Below are positions 48,827-61,592 of a stretch of DNA of 64,000 nt, piece by piece. The DNA is taken from assembly GCA_001771065.1 (NCBI GenBank), contig MESQ01000022.1, positions 1-64,000 on the forward strand. The letters run 5' to 3'. The stretch's first letter is position 1, and each line of letters opens with the position of its first letter. A program made the position numbers and the translations under genes. Source of the stretch: Burkholderiales bacterium RIFOXYD12_FULL_59_19 (GTDB lineage Bacteria; Pseudomonadota; Gammaproteobacteria; Burkholderiales; Burkholderiaceae_C). The notes beneath the pieces were generated by a model. It made no database searches, was not told the origin of the DNA, and saw nothing but the letters and a program-made list of their open reading frames with translations.

Positions 48827-49489
48827 ATGACCTCATCTCTCCAACACCTGCTCGACAACAACCGCAACTGGGCTGCGCGCATGGAAGCGCAGCGGCCTGG
48901 TTTCTTCAGTCGACTGGCACTGCAGCAGTCGCCCAAATACCTCTGGATCGGCTGTGCTGACAGCCGCGTCCCGGCCAACGAAATTACCGGGCTCGACCCG
49001 GGTGAGGTGTTCGTGCACCGCAACATCGCCAATGTGGTGGTGCATTCGGATCTGAATGCGTTGTCGGTGATCCAGTTTGCCGTGGACCATCTCAAGGTGG
49101 AGCACATCATGGTGGTGGGGCACTATGGTTGCGGTGGCGTGCTGGCCGCCTTGCGCGGCACCCGGGTCGGGCTGGCCGACAACTGGCTGCGCCACGTGCA
49201 CGACGTCAAGCTGCGCCATCGCCGGCGGCTGGACCACTTGACGGTGGCCGAGCAGGAAGACACCCTGTGCGAGATGAATGTGATCGAGCAGGTGGGCAAC
49301 GTGGCCCTGAGCAATGTGCTGCAGGATGCCTGGGCGCGCGGCCAAAAGGTGGCGGTGCACGGCTGGTGTTACGGCCTCAAGGACGGCCTGGTCAATGACC
49401 TGGGGGTCAGCATGCAGGGATCTCACGAAGTGGTGAATATTTTCCGCAATGCCTTCAAGCGCTATCCACGTCCGGTGTTACAAAAATAA
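48827..49489 (+). CDS. can: Beta-carbonic anhydrase
   Basis: [47 protein letters not shown]. Confidence 0.96.
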   Translation: MTSSLQHLLDNNRNWAARMEAQRPGFFSRLALQQSPKYLWIGCADSRVPANEITGLDPGEVFVHRNIANVVVHSDLNALSVIQFAVDHLKVEHIMVVGHYGCGGVLAALRGTRVGLADNWLRHVHDVKLRHRRRLDHLTVAEQEDTLCEMNVIEQVGNVALSNVLQDAWARGQKVAVHGWCYGLKDGLVNDLGVSMQGSHEVVNIFRNAFKRYPRPVLQK

Positions 49490-49493
49490 AAAT

Positions 49494-51326
49494 ATGTTCC
49501 CCACCCGTCTCGATTCCACGCTTGCCTACGACATTGCCAAAGCCATGATGGACGGCTTTAACCGCCATTACCGGCTGTTCCGGACCGAGTCGGCGCGTGC
49601 CAAGCACCGCTTCGAGACGGCGGACTGGCATGGCCAGCAGCGGGCGCAACGTGAGCGCATCGAGTTTTATGACTTGCGGGTGCGTGAATGTTCGATGCGG
49701 CTGGAGCGCGAGTTCAAGGCGGGTGAGCAGCCCATGGCCATCTGGCACCAGGTCAAGCTGCACTACATCGGCTTGCTGGTGGACCACCATCAGCCTGAAC
49801 TGGCCGAGACTTTTTTCAATTCAGTCACCACCAAAATCCTGCACCGCAGCTACTTCCAGAATGATTTCATCTTCATTCGCCCGGCGGTCAGCACCGAGTA
49901 CATTGAAAACAGCGAGTCCGAGTCCCGCCCCACCTACCGTGCCTATTACCCGACCACCAGCAACATCCATGAGGTTCTGCTGCACATGGTCCAGGACTTC
50001 GATTTGCGGCGTGACTTTGAAGACCTGCCACGTGACGTGGGCCGGGTGGCCGAGGTGATGACCGGCCTGCTGGGAGATGCGACTTTGCGTGCCAATTTTC
50101 AGATCCAGGTGCTGACGGGCCTGTTTTTCCGCAACAAGGGGGCTTACATCGTGGGCCGGTTGATCAACGGCTTTACCGAGTTTGCCTTTGCCTTGCCGAT
50201 TTTGTATGTCAAGGATGAAGAAAAGCTTGCCATTGATGCGGTGCTGTACGGCGAGGATGACCTGCACATGCTGTTCAGTTTTGCCCGCGCCTACTTCATG
50301 GTGGACATGGAAATCCCCAGTGCCTATGTGCAGTTTTTGCGCAGCATGATGCCGCGCAAGCCGCGCAATGAGCTCTACAACGCCTTGGGCCTGGCCAAGC
50401 AGGGCAAGACCCTGTTTTACCGCGACTTTCTGTACCACCTGCGCCACTCCACTGACCAGTTTCGCATCGCGCCGGGGATCAAGGGCATGGTCATGCTGGT
50501 GTTTGATTTGCCCAGTTTTCCCTACGTGTTCAAGGTCATCAAGGACTTTTATCCGCCGCCCAAGGAAACCAGCCGCGAGCAGATCAAGGGCAAGTACCTG
50601 TTGGTCAAGCAGCATGACCGCGTGGGTCGTATGGCTGATACGCTGGAGTACAGCGAGGTGGCTTTCCCGCGCCAGCGTTTCACCGACGAGTTGATTGCCG
50701 AAATCGAGAAATTTGCCCCCAGCCAGCTGGAGGTCAGCGACCGCGATGGCGACGGCCAGACCGAGGTGATCCTGAAGCACGTTTACATCGAGCGGCGCAT
50801 GATTCCACTCAACATCTATTTGCAGGAAGTCTTTGATGCAGGGGGGGCTGACCCCACCAACACCAGTGCACAAGCACAACGTGCCCACGCGCAACTGGAG
50901 CGCGGCGTAATCGAGTACGGCAATGCCATCAAGGACCTGGTCGCCGCCAACATCTTTCCCGGCGACATGCTGTGGAAGAACTTTGGCATCACGCGCACCG
51001 GCAAGGTGGTGTTTTACGACTACGACGAGATCGAATACATCACCGACTGTGTTTTTCGCCGGGTACCCCAGGCGCGCAACGAAGAAGACGAAATGTCGGG
51101 CGAGGTCTGGTACACCGTGGGCCCGAAAGACGTGTTCCCCGAGACCTTTGGTCCATTCCTGCTGGGCAACCCGGCGGTGAAAGCGGTGTTCATGAAGCAC
51201 CATGCCGACCTGCTCGATGCCAGCTTTTGGCAGAGCCACAAAGCACGCATCCAGGCGGGTTACGTGTACGACGTGTTCCCCTACGAGCAAGAAAAACGCT
51301 TTTACCCGGAGCGGGCGCAGGGGTGA
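49494..51326 (+). CDS. aceK: Bifunctional isocitrate dehydrogenase kinase/phosphatase
   Basis: [76 protein letters not shown]. Confidence 0.97.
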   Translation: MFPTRLDSTLAYDIAKAMMDGFNRHYRLFRTESARAKHRFETADWHGQQRAQRERIEFYDLRVRECSMRLEREFKAGEQPMAIWHQVKLHYIGLLVDHHQPELAETFFNSVTTKILHRSYFQNDFIFIRPAVSTEYIENSESESRPTYRAYYPTTSNIHEVLLHMVQDFDLRRDFEDLPRDVGRVAEVMTGLLGDATLRANFQIQVLTGLFFRNKGAYIVGRLINGFTEFAFALPILYVKDEEKLAIDAVLYGEDDLHMLFSFARAYFMVDMEIPSAYVQFLRSMMPRKPRNELYNALGLAKQGKTLFYRDFLYHLRHSTDQFRIAPGIKGMVMLVFDLPSFPYVFKVIKDFYPPPKETSREQIKGKYLLVKQHDRVGRMADTLEYSEVAFPRQRFTDELIAEIEKFAPSQLEVSDRDGDGQTEVILKHVYIERRMIPLNIYLQEVFDAGGADPTNTSAQAQRAHAQLERGVIEYGNAIKDLVAANIFPGDMLWKNFGITRTGKVVFYDYDEIEYITDCVFRRVPQARNEEDEMSGEVWYTVGPKDVFPETFGPFLLGNPAVKAVFMKHHADLLDASFWQSHKARIQAGYVYDVFPYEQEKRFYPERAQG

Positions 51327-51349
51327 TGCCGGTCAATGGGTGCGCGTTG

Positions 51350-52912
51350 TCACCACAAATCGTGGACGCAGACCCGGTCCCCATACATGAAATCGGTTCT
51401 GCCGATCCGGGTTGGGTCTGGCGCGGGTTTGGCCTGTTTATCCGCTTGCAGCGTGCAGGCCAATCGGCCCACTTCAGTCAGTGCGTCCTGTTCAACCGCG
51501 CTCCAGGCACCGGCAAAGCTCAAGCGCAGGAAATGCCGGTACTGCTGGCTGGAACAAAACAGCTGGCCGGGGCCGATCAGGATGCCCTGCGCCTTGCACA
51601 GCGCGAACAGGTCCATCGTGTCCACCTGAACCGGTAGTTCAACCCACAGGGTGTAGCCCGCGGGCGGGTCGTAAACCCGTGTGCCCCTTGGAAAACTGGT
51701 TTGGATCAGTCGGCGTGCCTGCCCCAGGCGTTGTTTCATTTGCAGGCACAGCCGCCGTAGATGGGCTTCGTAGTTGCCTTGGGTGAGCAAATCGGCCAGG
51801 GCGTATTCCAGCACCGCGTTGGTGGACGCACCTTGCACCCTTTTCAGGGTAGCCACGGCCTGGCTCCAGCGCCCCGCCTCGACCCAGCCCAGGCGGATGC
51901 CCGGCGAAACCGTTTTGGCAAACGAGCCGCAGGTCATGACCCAGCCTTGGGTGTCAAAGGCCTTGACGGCTTTGCGCCGCGCATCGCTGGCCAACAGGTC
52001 GTTGAACACCACGTCTTCGATCAGTGGTACCTGATGTTGCGCCACCAGATGGGCCAGGGCGCGTTTTTGTGTCAACGGCATCACGGCCCCTTGCGGGTTG
52101 GACAGGGTGGGCACCAGCAGAACGGCGCGGATCGGTTGGGTTTGCAGGGCCAACTGCAATGCGGGCAACGACACTCCGGTGCGCGGGTCGGTGGGGATGG
52201 CCAGCGCTTTGAGGTGCATGGATGCCAGCACATCCAGAAACCCGAAGAAGGTGGGGCTTTCTATCGCCACAAGATCACCGGGCTGGGTCACTGCCTGCAG
52301 GCACAGGGTGATGGCCTGGATGCACCCGGCCGTGATGACGATGTCCTCCCCCCGCAGCGCACAGCCCAGGTGCAGTGCGCGCAATGCAACGGCATCACGC
52401 AGGGCAGTTGTACCGGCCGAGCTGGAGTACTCGATCAAGGTGTTGCGCTTCAGGCGCGTGGCACGGCTCAAGGCCACGCGAATGCGATCAGTGTCAAAAA
52501 AATCTTTGTCTTTGGGTGAATAACCGGCAAAGCTGGCCAATGGTTTTATTGCTGTGACGGCGGGCGCGGTGTTGGTCTGCGCGTGGGCCGCAGCGGGCTG
52601 ATGCCGGATTTTGCGCACCAGGTTGGTGGCCAGGGTTTTGCTGGCGCTGGCCACGAAGTAGCCCGCCTTGGGCCGTGGCTGCACCAGACCGTGTTCTTCC
52701 AGGTAGTGAAACGCCTGCACCACGGTGGATACCGACACCCCGTTTTGCACCGCCGAGTCACGTACCGAAGGCAGCCGCTGACCCACCTTGAGTGCACCAC
52801 TGGCCACCATTTGTGCCATGCGCAGGGCGATTTGCAGGTACAGCGGTACCGTTGTTGACGCTGGTGATGGCGTGTCCGGGGTGGCAACAGGGTAGGGGTT
52901 CATGGTTCCCAT
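51350..52912 (-). CDS. MocR/GntR-type PLP-dependent aminotransferase-fold regulator
   Basis: N-terminal GntR wHTH (LPSVRDSAVQNGVSVSTVVQAFHYLEEHGLVQPRPKAGYFV) plus aminotransferase fold (VPTLSNPQGAVMPLTQKRALAHLV, CGSFAKTVSPGIRLGWVEAG). Confidence 0.92.
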   Translation of the reverse strand: MGTMNPYPVATPDTPSPASTTVPLYLQIALRMAQMVASGALKVGQRLPSVRDSAVQNGVSVSTVVQAFHYLEEHGLVQPRPKAGYFVASASKTLATNLVRKIRHQPAAAHAQTNTAPAVTAIKPLASFAGYSPKDKDFFDTDRIRVALSRATRLKRNTLIEYSSSAGTTALRDAVALRALHLGCALRGEDIVITAGCIQAITLCLQAVTQPGDLVAIESPTFFGFLDVLASMHLKALAIPTDPRTGVSLPALQLALQTQPIRAVLLVPTLSNPQGAVMPLTQKRALAHLVAQHQVPLIEDVVFNDLLASDARRKAVKAFDTQGWVMTCGSFAKTVSPGIRLGWVEAGRWSQAVATLKRVQGASTNAVLEYALADLLTQGNYEAHLRRLCLQMKQRLGQARRLIQTSFPRGTRVYDPPAGYTLWVELPVQVDTMDLFALCKAQGILIGPGQLFCSSQQYRHFLRLSFAGAWSAVEQDALTEVGRLACTLQADKQAKPAPDPTRIGRTDFMYGDRVCVHDLW

Positions 52913-53475
52913 GCTAAAGCAAACCAGGGCTTTTTTGCCGTCCGCGTCGTTTGAATCAGCAGTACAGATATTTCCCAGGCAAGGCAGCACAGATGCCGCC
53001 AAATCGGGCTGTGCTGTCCTTCACATGAGTGCATGTTGTGTCTGGGCAATGAGGTGGCAAGCGCGGACAGTAAGGCCCAAGGGCTCGCTACGTAACGAAC
53101 CCTAATTTTTAAGGAGTTGCACATGTATCCCATCTCTCACGCCCTCTCTCTGCTGCCTCAACAGTGCCGCCTGATCAATGCCACGGAAGGCGTTCGTCTT
53201 GAAGTGTGCAGCGGCTGCCTGTGGCTGACCCGGCCTGGTGATGCCGTGGACCGGTTTTTGGTGGCTGGCAGTACGATCGATTTACATGAAAACCATGTGC
53301 TGATTCAAAGCGACCGGCATCCCGGGGCTGCCGGTGGCGTGGCCGCACGTTATGTGCTGGTGCCCCTGTGCGCACCCAGTGTGAACCGGCACCGCCAGTG
53401 GTTCCAGCGCTTGACCCGCCAGGCGGGGAACTACGTGCAGGGTCTGGCTGAAGTGAGCACACGCGTTACACTGAA

Positions 53476-55536
<2,061 letters not shown>

Positions 55537-55566
55537 GTTGACGTTGACGTTGACGTAAACGTCAAC
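55537..55566. promoter_or_regulatory. LiuR-type operator, site 2 (five hexamers)
   Basis: GTTGAC GTTGAC GTTGAC GTAAAC GTCAAC; the 24-bp core 55543-55566 is a near-palindrome matching site 1. Confidence 0.7.
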
Positions 55567-55605
55567 TCTTACAATGGTGGCTTCCCTTCATTTTCAGGAG
55601 CCACC

Positions 55606-56787
55606 ATGGCAGAGCAAATTGTGATCGTAGGCGCAGCCCGTACCCCGATGGGGGCGTTTCAGGGCGATTTTTCAACCCTGGCCGCGCATGATCTGGGCGG
55701 TGTCGCCATCCGCGCTGCGGTGCTGCGCGCGGGTATCAACCCCGAGCTGGTCAACGAGGTGATTTTTGGCAACTGCCTGATGGCCGGTCAGGGGCAGGCC
55801 CCGGCGCGCCAGGCTGCGCTCAAAGGCGGTTTGCCGATGAGTGCTGGCGCGGTCACGCTGTCCAAAATGTGTGGTTCGGCCATGCGCGCCGCCATGTTTG
55901 CCAACGACATGCTGGCCGCCGGCAGTGCCGACGTGCTGGTGGCCGGTGGCATGGAAAGCATGACCAACGCCCCTTATCTGCTGCTAAAAGGCCGTGGCGG
56001 TTACCGCATTGGTCATGACCGCATTTTTGACCACATGATGCTCGACGGCCTCGAAGACGCCTACGAGCCCGGTCGCTCCATGGGCACTTTTGGCGAAGAC
56101 TGCGCCGCCAAATACGGTTTTACCCGCGAACAGCAAGACGCCTTTGCCACCGCCAGCGTGCAGCGCGCCCAGGCTGCGACCAAGTCGGGCGCCTTTGCCT
56201 CTGAGATTGCGCCAGTCACCGTCAAGACTCGCACCGGGGAGAGTGTGATTGCGATTGACGAAGGCCCCGGCAAGGTCAAGCTCGACAAGATCAGCGCGCT
56301 CAAACCCGCGTTCAAGAAAGACGGCACCATCACGGCGGCCAGCAGTTCCAGCATCAACGACGGCGCCGCCGCGCTGGTCATGATGCGCGCCTCCACCGCC
56401 AGCCAGTTGGGTCTTAAACCGCTGGCGCGTGTGGTGGCCCATGCGGTACACGCGCAGGAACCCAACTGGTTTGCCACCGCACCCATCGGCTCGGTCAACA
56501 AGGTGCTGGCCAAGGCGGGTTGGGGCGTGAAAGACGTCGACCTGTGGGAAGTCAACGAGGCCTTTGCCGTGGTGCCGATGGCGTTGATGCACGAGCTGAA
56601 CCTGAGCCACGACATCGTGAATGTGAATGGCGGTGCCTGTGCCCTGGGTCACCCGATTGGTTGCAGCGGTGCCCGTATCATGGTGACCCTGATGTACGCG
56701 TTGCAGGCCCGTGGCCTGAAAAAAGGCGTGGCCAGCCTGTGCATCGGCGGCGGCGAGGCGACCGCCGTGGCGCTGGAAATGCTCTGA
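55606..56787 (+). CDS. Acetyl-CoA C-acyltransferase (thiolase)
   Basis: IVGAARTPMGAFQGDFSTL; LSKMCGSAMRAAMFANDML; NVNGGACALGHPIGCSGARIMVTL. Confidence 0.95.
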   Translation: MAEQIVIVGAARTPMGAFQGDFSTLAAHDLGGVAIRAAVLRAGINPELVNEVIFGNCLMAGQGQAPARQAALKGGLPMSAGAVTLSKMCGSAMRAAMFANDMLAAGSADVLVAGGMESMTNAPYLLLKGRGGYRIGHDRIFDHMMLDGLEDAYEPGRSMGTFGEDCAAKYGFTREQQDAFATASVQRAQAATKSGAFASEIAPVTVKTRTGESVIAIDEGPGKVKLDKISALKPAFKKDGTITAASSSSINDGAAALVMMRASTASQLGLKPLARVVAHAVHAQEPNWFATAPIGSVNKVLAKAGWGVKDVDLWEVNEAFAVVPMALMHELNLSHDIVNVNGGACALGHPIGCSGARIMVTLMYALQARGLKKGVASLCIGGGEATAVALEML

Positions 56788-56802
56788 ATGAAAGCCTGAA
56801 CC

Positions 56803-57930
56803 ATGTTGCTGACCCAAGACCAGGAGATGATCCGCGACGCGGTGCGCGACTTTGCCCAGGCTGAACTGTGGCCGAATGCGGCCAAATGGGACAAGGAGCA
56901 CCATTTTCCCAAGGTGGCGCACCAGGGTCTGGCGGCGCTGGGCGCCTACGGCATTTGTGTACCTGAAGAACTGGGCGGCGCGGGCCTGGACTACCTGACA
57001 CTGGCGTTGGTACTTGAAGAAATTGCGGCCGGTGACGGCGGCACCAGCACCGTGATCAGCGTGACCAATTGCCCGGTTAATGCCATTTTGATGCGTTACG
57101 GCAATCCGGCGCAGAAAAAGCAGTGGCTGATGCCCTTGGCGCAGGGCCGGATGCTGGGCGCCTTTTGCCTGACCGAACCGCATGTGGGCTCGGACGCCTC
57201 CAGCCTGCGCACCACGGCGGTCAAGGATGGCGACGGCTACGCCATCAATGGCGTCAAGCAGTTCATTACCAGCGGCAAAAACGGTGACGTGGCCATTGTG
57301 ATTGCGGTCACCGACAAGGGGGCGGGCAAAAAAGGCATGAGTGCCTTTTTGGTGCCGACCAATGCCCCGGGCTACACCGTGGCGCGGCTTGAAGACAAGC
57401 TGGGCCAGCATTCCAGCGACACCGCGCAGATCAACTTTGACAACTGCCGTATTCCCGCCGAGAACCTGATCGGCTCCGAGGGCCAGGGTTACGGCATTGC
57501 GTTGGGCGGACTGGAGGGTGGTCGTATTGGCATTGCCGCGCAAAGCGTGGGTATGGCGCGCAGCGCGTTCGAGGTGGCGTTGGCTTATGCGAAAGAGCGC
57601 CAGAGTTTCGGCACCGCCATTTTTAACCACCAGGCCGTGGGCTTTCGGCTGGCCGAGTGTGCCACCCAGCTGGAAGCGGCGCGGCAACTGATCTGGCACG
57701 CGGCGTCACTCAGGGATGCTGGCAAACCCTGTCTAAAAGAAGCCGCCATGGCCAAACTTTTTGCCAGTGAAATGGCAGAAAAAGTGTGCAGCGCCGCGAT
57801 CCAGACCCTGGGCGGCTACGGTGTGGTCAGCGACTTTCCGCTGGAGCGCATTTACCGCGACGTGCGTGTCTGCCAGATTTACGAAGGCACCTCCGACGTG
57901 CAGAAAATCATCATCCAGAGAAATCTCTAA
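56803..57930 (+). CDS. Acyl-CoA dehydrogenase
   Basis: AFCLTEPHVGSDASSLRTTAVKDGDGYAINGVKQFITSG; QTLGGYGVVSDFPLERIYRDVRVCQIYEGTSDVQKIIIQRNL. Confidence 0.95.
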   Translation: MLLTQDQEMIRDAVRDFAQAELWPNAAKWDKEHHFPKVAHQGLAALGAYGICVPEELGGAGLDYLTLALVLEEIAAGDGGTSTVISVTNCPVNAILMRYGNPAQKKQWLMPLAQGRMLGAFCLTEPHVGSDASSLRTTAVKDGDGYAINGVKQFITSGKNGDVAIVIAVTDKGAGKKGMSAFLVPTNAPGYTVARLEDKLGQHSSDTAQINFDNCRIPAENLIGSEGQGYGIALGGLEGGRIGIAAQSVGMARSAFEVALAYAKERQSFGTAIFNHQAVGFRLAECATQLEAARQLIWHAASLRDAGKPCLKEAAMAKLFASEMAEKVCSAAIQTLGGYGVVSDFPLERIYRDVRVCQIYEGTSDVQKIIIQRNL

Positions 57931-58092
57931 TCAGTTGGGGTCAGAGCACGTCGCTGCGCGAGTGGTCTGACCCGCAAAGTATCAAATCAGTTGGGGTCAG
58001 AGCACGTCGCTGCGCGAGTGGTCTGACCCGCAAAGTATCAAATCAGTTGGGGGCAGAGCACGTCGCTGCGCGAGTGGTCTGACCCGCAAGGT
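57931..58092. repeat. Palindromic element A, three tandem copies with 56-bp period
   Basis: Copies begin at 57934, 57990 and 58046: GTTGGGGTCAGAGCACGTCGCTGCGCGAGTGGTCTGACCCGCAAAGTATCAAATCA. Confidence 0.9.
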
Positions 58093-58108
58093 ATCAGAAG
58101 TACCTTCA

Positions 58109-58241
58109 GGCATGGTGATTAGGTCATGTGACCGGGCTTTGGGGTGAAAGGCGCGCGCAGAAAGCAGTTTGCGTACTTTTCAGCAGCTTCGCGCGTGATT
58201 TCGCCCCAAAACCGCACGCACATGACCCAGTCGCCGTGCCG
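58109..58241. repeat. 133-bp dispersed repeat B, copy 2, with long inverted repeat
   Basis: GGTCATGTG (58122-58130)...CACATGACC (58219-58227); homologous to 41203-41335. Confidence 0.85.
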
Positions 58242-58415
58242 TGCGGTCAGGCCGTTTCCCAATGCCCGGTCTCCTGTTTTTGCCAGACACGTCCCAGCCA
58301 CTGGCCCAGTTATTGCGTCAGTGTGTTGCCGCACAGTTCTCTGACAGCACTGCCGCCTAAACTCGCCTGACTTGGGTCAAAGCCCGGCACCTTCATCTCT
58401 CATCTGGAGCACCTC

Positions 58416-59285
58416 TTGATCAACCTGAACTACACAGCCGGTGATCCCGCGCATCAGAACCATGACACCAGGCTACGCCTTCGCGTCGGCTTTGAGATGG
58501 AATATGAATGCCCCGGACCGACACCGATGCTTTTGTCGCTCAACATCCACCATTCGCGGGCAAGCGATCTGGTGTGCCCGGACATTCTGGTGACCAGTCC
58601 GGCGGTGCCGATCAGCGCCTACCGCGACCTGTTTGGCAACTGGTGCAGCCGCATCGTCGCCCCGGCGGGCAGACTGGTGTTGCGCACCGATGCGCTGGTC
58701 AATGACAGCGGCCTGCCCGATGTGGTGGCGCCCTGGGTTGAGCAGACGCCGGTGGAGCACCTGCCCGAATCGGTGCTGGTGTATTTGCTGGGCAGCCGCT
58801 ACTGTGAGACCGATCAGCTTTCCAACATCGCCTGGCAGCAGTTTGGCGCCGGCCCTACTGGCTGGGCACGGGTGCAGGCGATTTGCGATTTTGTGCACCA
58901 ACGCATTGAATTTGGCTACCACCACGCCCGGCGCACGCGCACGGCCTGGGAAGCCTTTAACGAAGGCCAGGGCGTGTGCCGGGATTACGCCCACCTGGCC
59001 ATTACCCTGTGCCGCTGCATGAACATCCCGGCGCGTTATTGCACCGGCTACCTGGGTGACATTCGTATCCCGCCGATTCCAGGCCCGATGGACTTTGCCG
59101 GCTGGTTTGAAGCTTTTCTGGGAGACCGCTGGTACACCTTTGATGCGCGCAACAACACACCGCGTATTGGCCGTGTGTTGATGGCCCGCGGCCGCGATGC
59201 CTGCGACGTGGCGCTGACCAGCACTTTTGGGCCCAACACGTTGCGGCGCTTCACGGTCTGGGCGGACGAAGTTGCCATGAGCTGA
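58416..59285 (+). CDS. Transglutaminase-like cysteine protease family protein
   Basis: RTAWEAFNEGQGVCRDYAHLAITLCRCMNIPARYCTGYLGD; DFAGWFEAFLGDRWYTFDARNN. Confidence 0.9.
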   Translation: MINLNYTAGDPAHQNHDTRLRLRVGFEMEYECPGPTPMLLSLNIHHSRASDLVCPDILVTSPAVPISAYRDLFGNWCSRIVAPAGRLVLRTDALVNDSGLPDVVAPWVEQTPVEHLPESVLVYLLGSRYCETDQLSNIAWQQFGAGPTGWARVQAICDFVHQRIEFGYHHARRTRTAWEAFNEGQGVCRDYAHLAITLCRCMNIPARYCTGYLGDIRIPPIPGPMDFAGWFEAFLGDRWYTFDARNNTPRIGRVLMARGRDACDVALTSTFGPNTLRRFTVWADEVAMS

Positions 59286-59303
59286 TGGCTAGGTGGTTGA
59301 AAT

Positions 59304-60152
59304 GTGCGTATGCACACCAGACACATCACTTCGCAACTTGTTGCAGCTTTGGCCGACACGCCTGTTGTCGTCATCAACGGTGCGCGCCAAAGCGGCAAAA
59401 GCACCTTGGTTCAAATGCTGGCGCGAGCCGATCCGGAGCCGCGCAGATACCTCACGCTGGACGACCCCGTGGTGCTGAAGGCAGCCAGGTCAGACCCGGC
59501 GGGGTTCATCAATGGGCTACAGGGCCAGGTCACATTGGATGAGGTGCAGCGCGCCCCCGAGCTTTTTTTGCCCATCAAGGCGGCCGTAGATCGAAACCGC
59601 CAGCCGGGACGTTTCCTGTTGACGGGCTCAGCCGATGTGATGTTGTGTTACTTTGCCTTGCTCGAAATGCTGTTTTTGGTGGTGCGGCTGCCGTCTTGGG
59701 AACGCAACCCGGGAAAACGGCTGGTTAAAGCGCCCACGGTGTTTCTGCCTGACAGCGGCATGTTGTGTTACTTCCTTGCTGCTACGGCCGAAAGTCTGGC
59801 GGCTAGGCCGGGTTTGCCAGGTGGCATAGTGGAAACATGGGTTCTGAGTGAGTGACTTAAACATGTTGCGTTTTCATCGCTGCGCCTGTCACTGTGGCAT
59901 TACCGAACGCAAACCAATATCGAGGTCGACTTTGTGCTGGAAAATCGTTTGGGCCAGATTACCGGCATTGAAGTGAAGGCCAGTGCCACCGTGGATGGCA
60001 AAGACTTCAAGGGCTTGCGCCATTTGCAGGAAACAGAAAGCGCGCTATTTCAGCGTGGCATTGTGTTGTATGCCGGGCGCGAGGTGGTGCCGTTTGGAGA
60101 CAATCTGTGGGCGCTACCGCTGTCGCTTTGGTGGGCGCCGCAGCGCCAGTAA
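59304..60152 (+). pseudogene. Decayed ATPase (AAA_14/DUF4143 family)
   Basis: Walker A VVINGARQSGKSTLVQML, YLTLDDP, TLDEVQRAPELFLPIKAAVD, TGSADVM, then a jump to YFALLEMLFLVVRLPSWERNPGKRLVKAPTVFLPDSGMLCYFLA, a stop, and the out-of-frame C-terminus WHYRTQTNIEVDFVLENRLGQITGIEVKASATV. Confidence 0.8.
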
Positions 60153-60200
60153 GTAGCGCACCGCGCTCCGTTATGATGCCTGGAAAACAAGGCACCCTTT

Positions 60201-61589
60201 ATGCGTATCATCATTCTGGGAGCTGGGCGGGTTGGCGAAAGTGTGGCCGAAAGCCTGGTTTCCGAGCAAAACGACATTACCCTGGTTGACCCTGACCCCG
60301 AGCTGCTGCGCGACCTGGAAGACCGGCTGGACTTGCGTGGTGTGCCGGGCAATGGCATCCAGCCGTCGGTGCTGCGCCGCGCCGGTGCCGAGGACGCCGA
60401 TCTTTTTGTGGCTTGCGCCGCACTCGACGAAACCAATTTGACCGCCTGCAAGGTGGCGCACGACGTGTTTGGCATCCCCATTACCGTGGCGCGCCTGCGC
60501 TCACCCGAGTTTATTGAGGGTGATGCCTTGCTGGGCAAGACCGGCTTTGGCGTGACCCATGTGATTTGCCCCGAAGAGTCGGTGATGCATTACATCCACA
60601 AACTCATCGACTACCCCGAAGCACTGCAGGTGCTCGAATTTTCGCGCAGCCGGGCGCACCTGATCGCCATGCGTGCCGCGCAAGGCAGTGCCCTGGTCAA
60701 CCACACCATTGGTGAATTCCGCCATCTGTTTCCCTGGGCCGAGATGCGTGTGGTGGCGGTGTACCGGCAGGACGCTGAAGTGCCGGTGGCGCCCGATACC
60801 CGCGTGCTGGCGGGTGACGAGGTCTTTGTGCTGGCCGACAAGGAAAAAATCCGGGATGTGCTGCGCGCCATCCACAACCACGACCAGCCGGTGCGTCGCG
60901 TCATGATTGCGGGCGGCGGCAAGGTGGGGCTGCGGCTGGCGCGTAGTCTGGTGGGTCAGTGTCAGGTCAAGATCATTGAACGCGACCACAAGCGTTGCAC
61001 CTACCTGGCGGGGGAGCTGCCGTCTGACATGTTGGTGCTCGAAGGCGACTCGGCCGACGAAAACCTGCTGCTTGACGAGGGCGTGGGACAAATGGATTTG
61101 TTTATCTCGCTGACCAACGACGATGAAGACAACATTCTGTCGGCCATGCTGGCCAAGCGGCTCGGTGCCAAGCGGGTGATTGCCTTGATCAACCGGCGCA
61201 TTTATGCCGAGATGATGCAGGGCAGCACCATTGACATTGCCATTTCTCCGGCGCAAACCGTGATTGGTGAACTGCTGGTGCATGTGCGCCGCGGTGCGCT
61301 GGCAGCGGTGCACAGCTTGCGCCGCGGCGAGGCCGAGGCGCTGGAAGGCGTGGCACGGGGCGACGCCAAGTCGTCCCAGTTGGTGGGGCGGCGTATTGAG
61401 CAGGTCAAGCTGCCTGATGGGGCCCGCTTTGGTGTGATTGTGCGCGGCGACGGGCACAATTGTGAGGTGTTGATGCCGCACCACGACCTGGTGATCCAGG
61501 AGGCAGACCACATCATCATCTTCATCCCCAACAAACGTTTGCTCAAGCCGGTGGAAAAATTGTTTCAGGTGAGCGCCAGCTTTTTTTAG
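60201..61589 (+). CDS. trkA: Trk potassium uptake protein TrkA
   Basis: MRIIILGAGRVGESVAESLVSEQNDITLVDPD; MIAGGGKVGLRLARSL; two RCK/TrkA-N repeats. Confidence 0.96.
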   Translation: MRIIILGAGRVGESVAESLVSEQNDITLVDPDPELLRDLEDRLDLRGVPGNGIQPSVLRRAGAEDADLFVACAALDETNLTACKVAHDVFGIPITVARLRSPEFIEGDALLGKTGFGVTHVICPEESVMHYIHKLIDYPEALQVLEFSRSRAHLIAMRAAQGSALVNHTIGEFRHLFPWAEMRVVAVYRQDAEVPVAPDTRVLAGDEVFVLADKEKIRDVLRAIHNHDQPVRRVMIAGGGKVGLRLARSLVGQCQVKIIERDHKRCTYLAGELPSDMLVLEGDSADENLLLDEGVGQMDLFISLTNDDEDNILSAMLAKRLGAKRVIALINRRIYAEMMQGSTIDIAISPAQTVIGELLVHVRRGALAAVHSLRRGEAEALEGVARGDAKSSQLVGRRIEQVKLPDGARFGVIVRGDGHNCEVLMPHHDLVIQEADHIIIFIPNKRLLKPVEKLFQVSASFF

Positions 61590-61592
61590 GCC

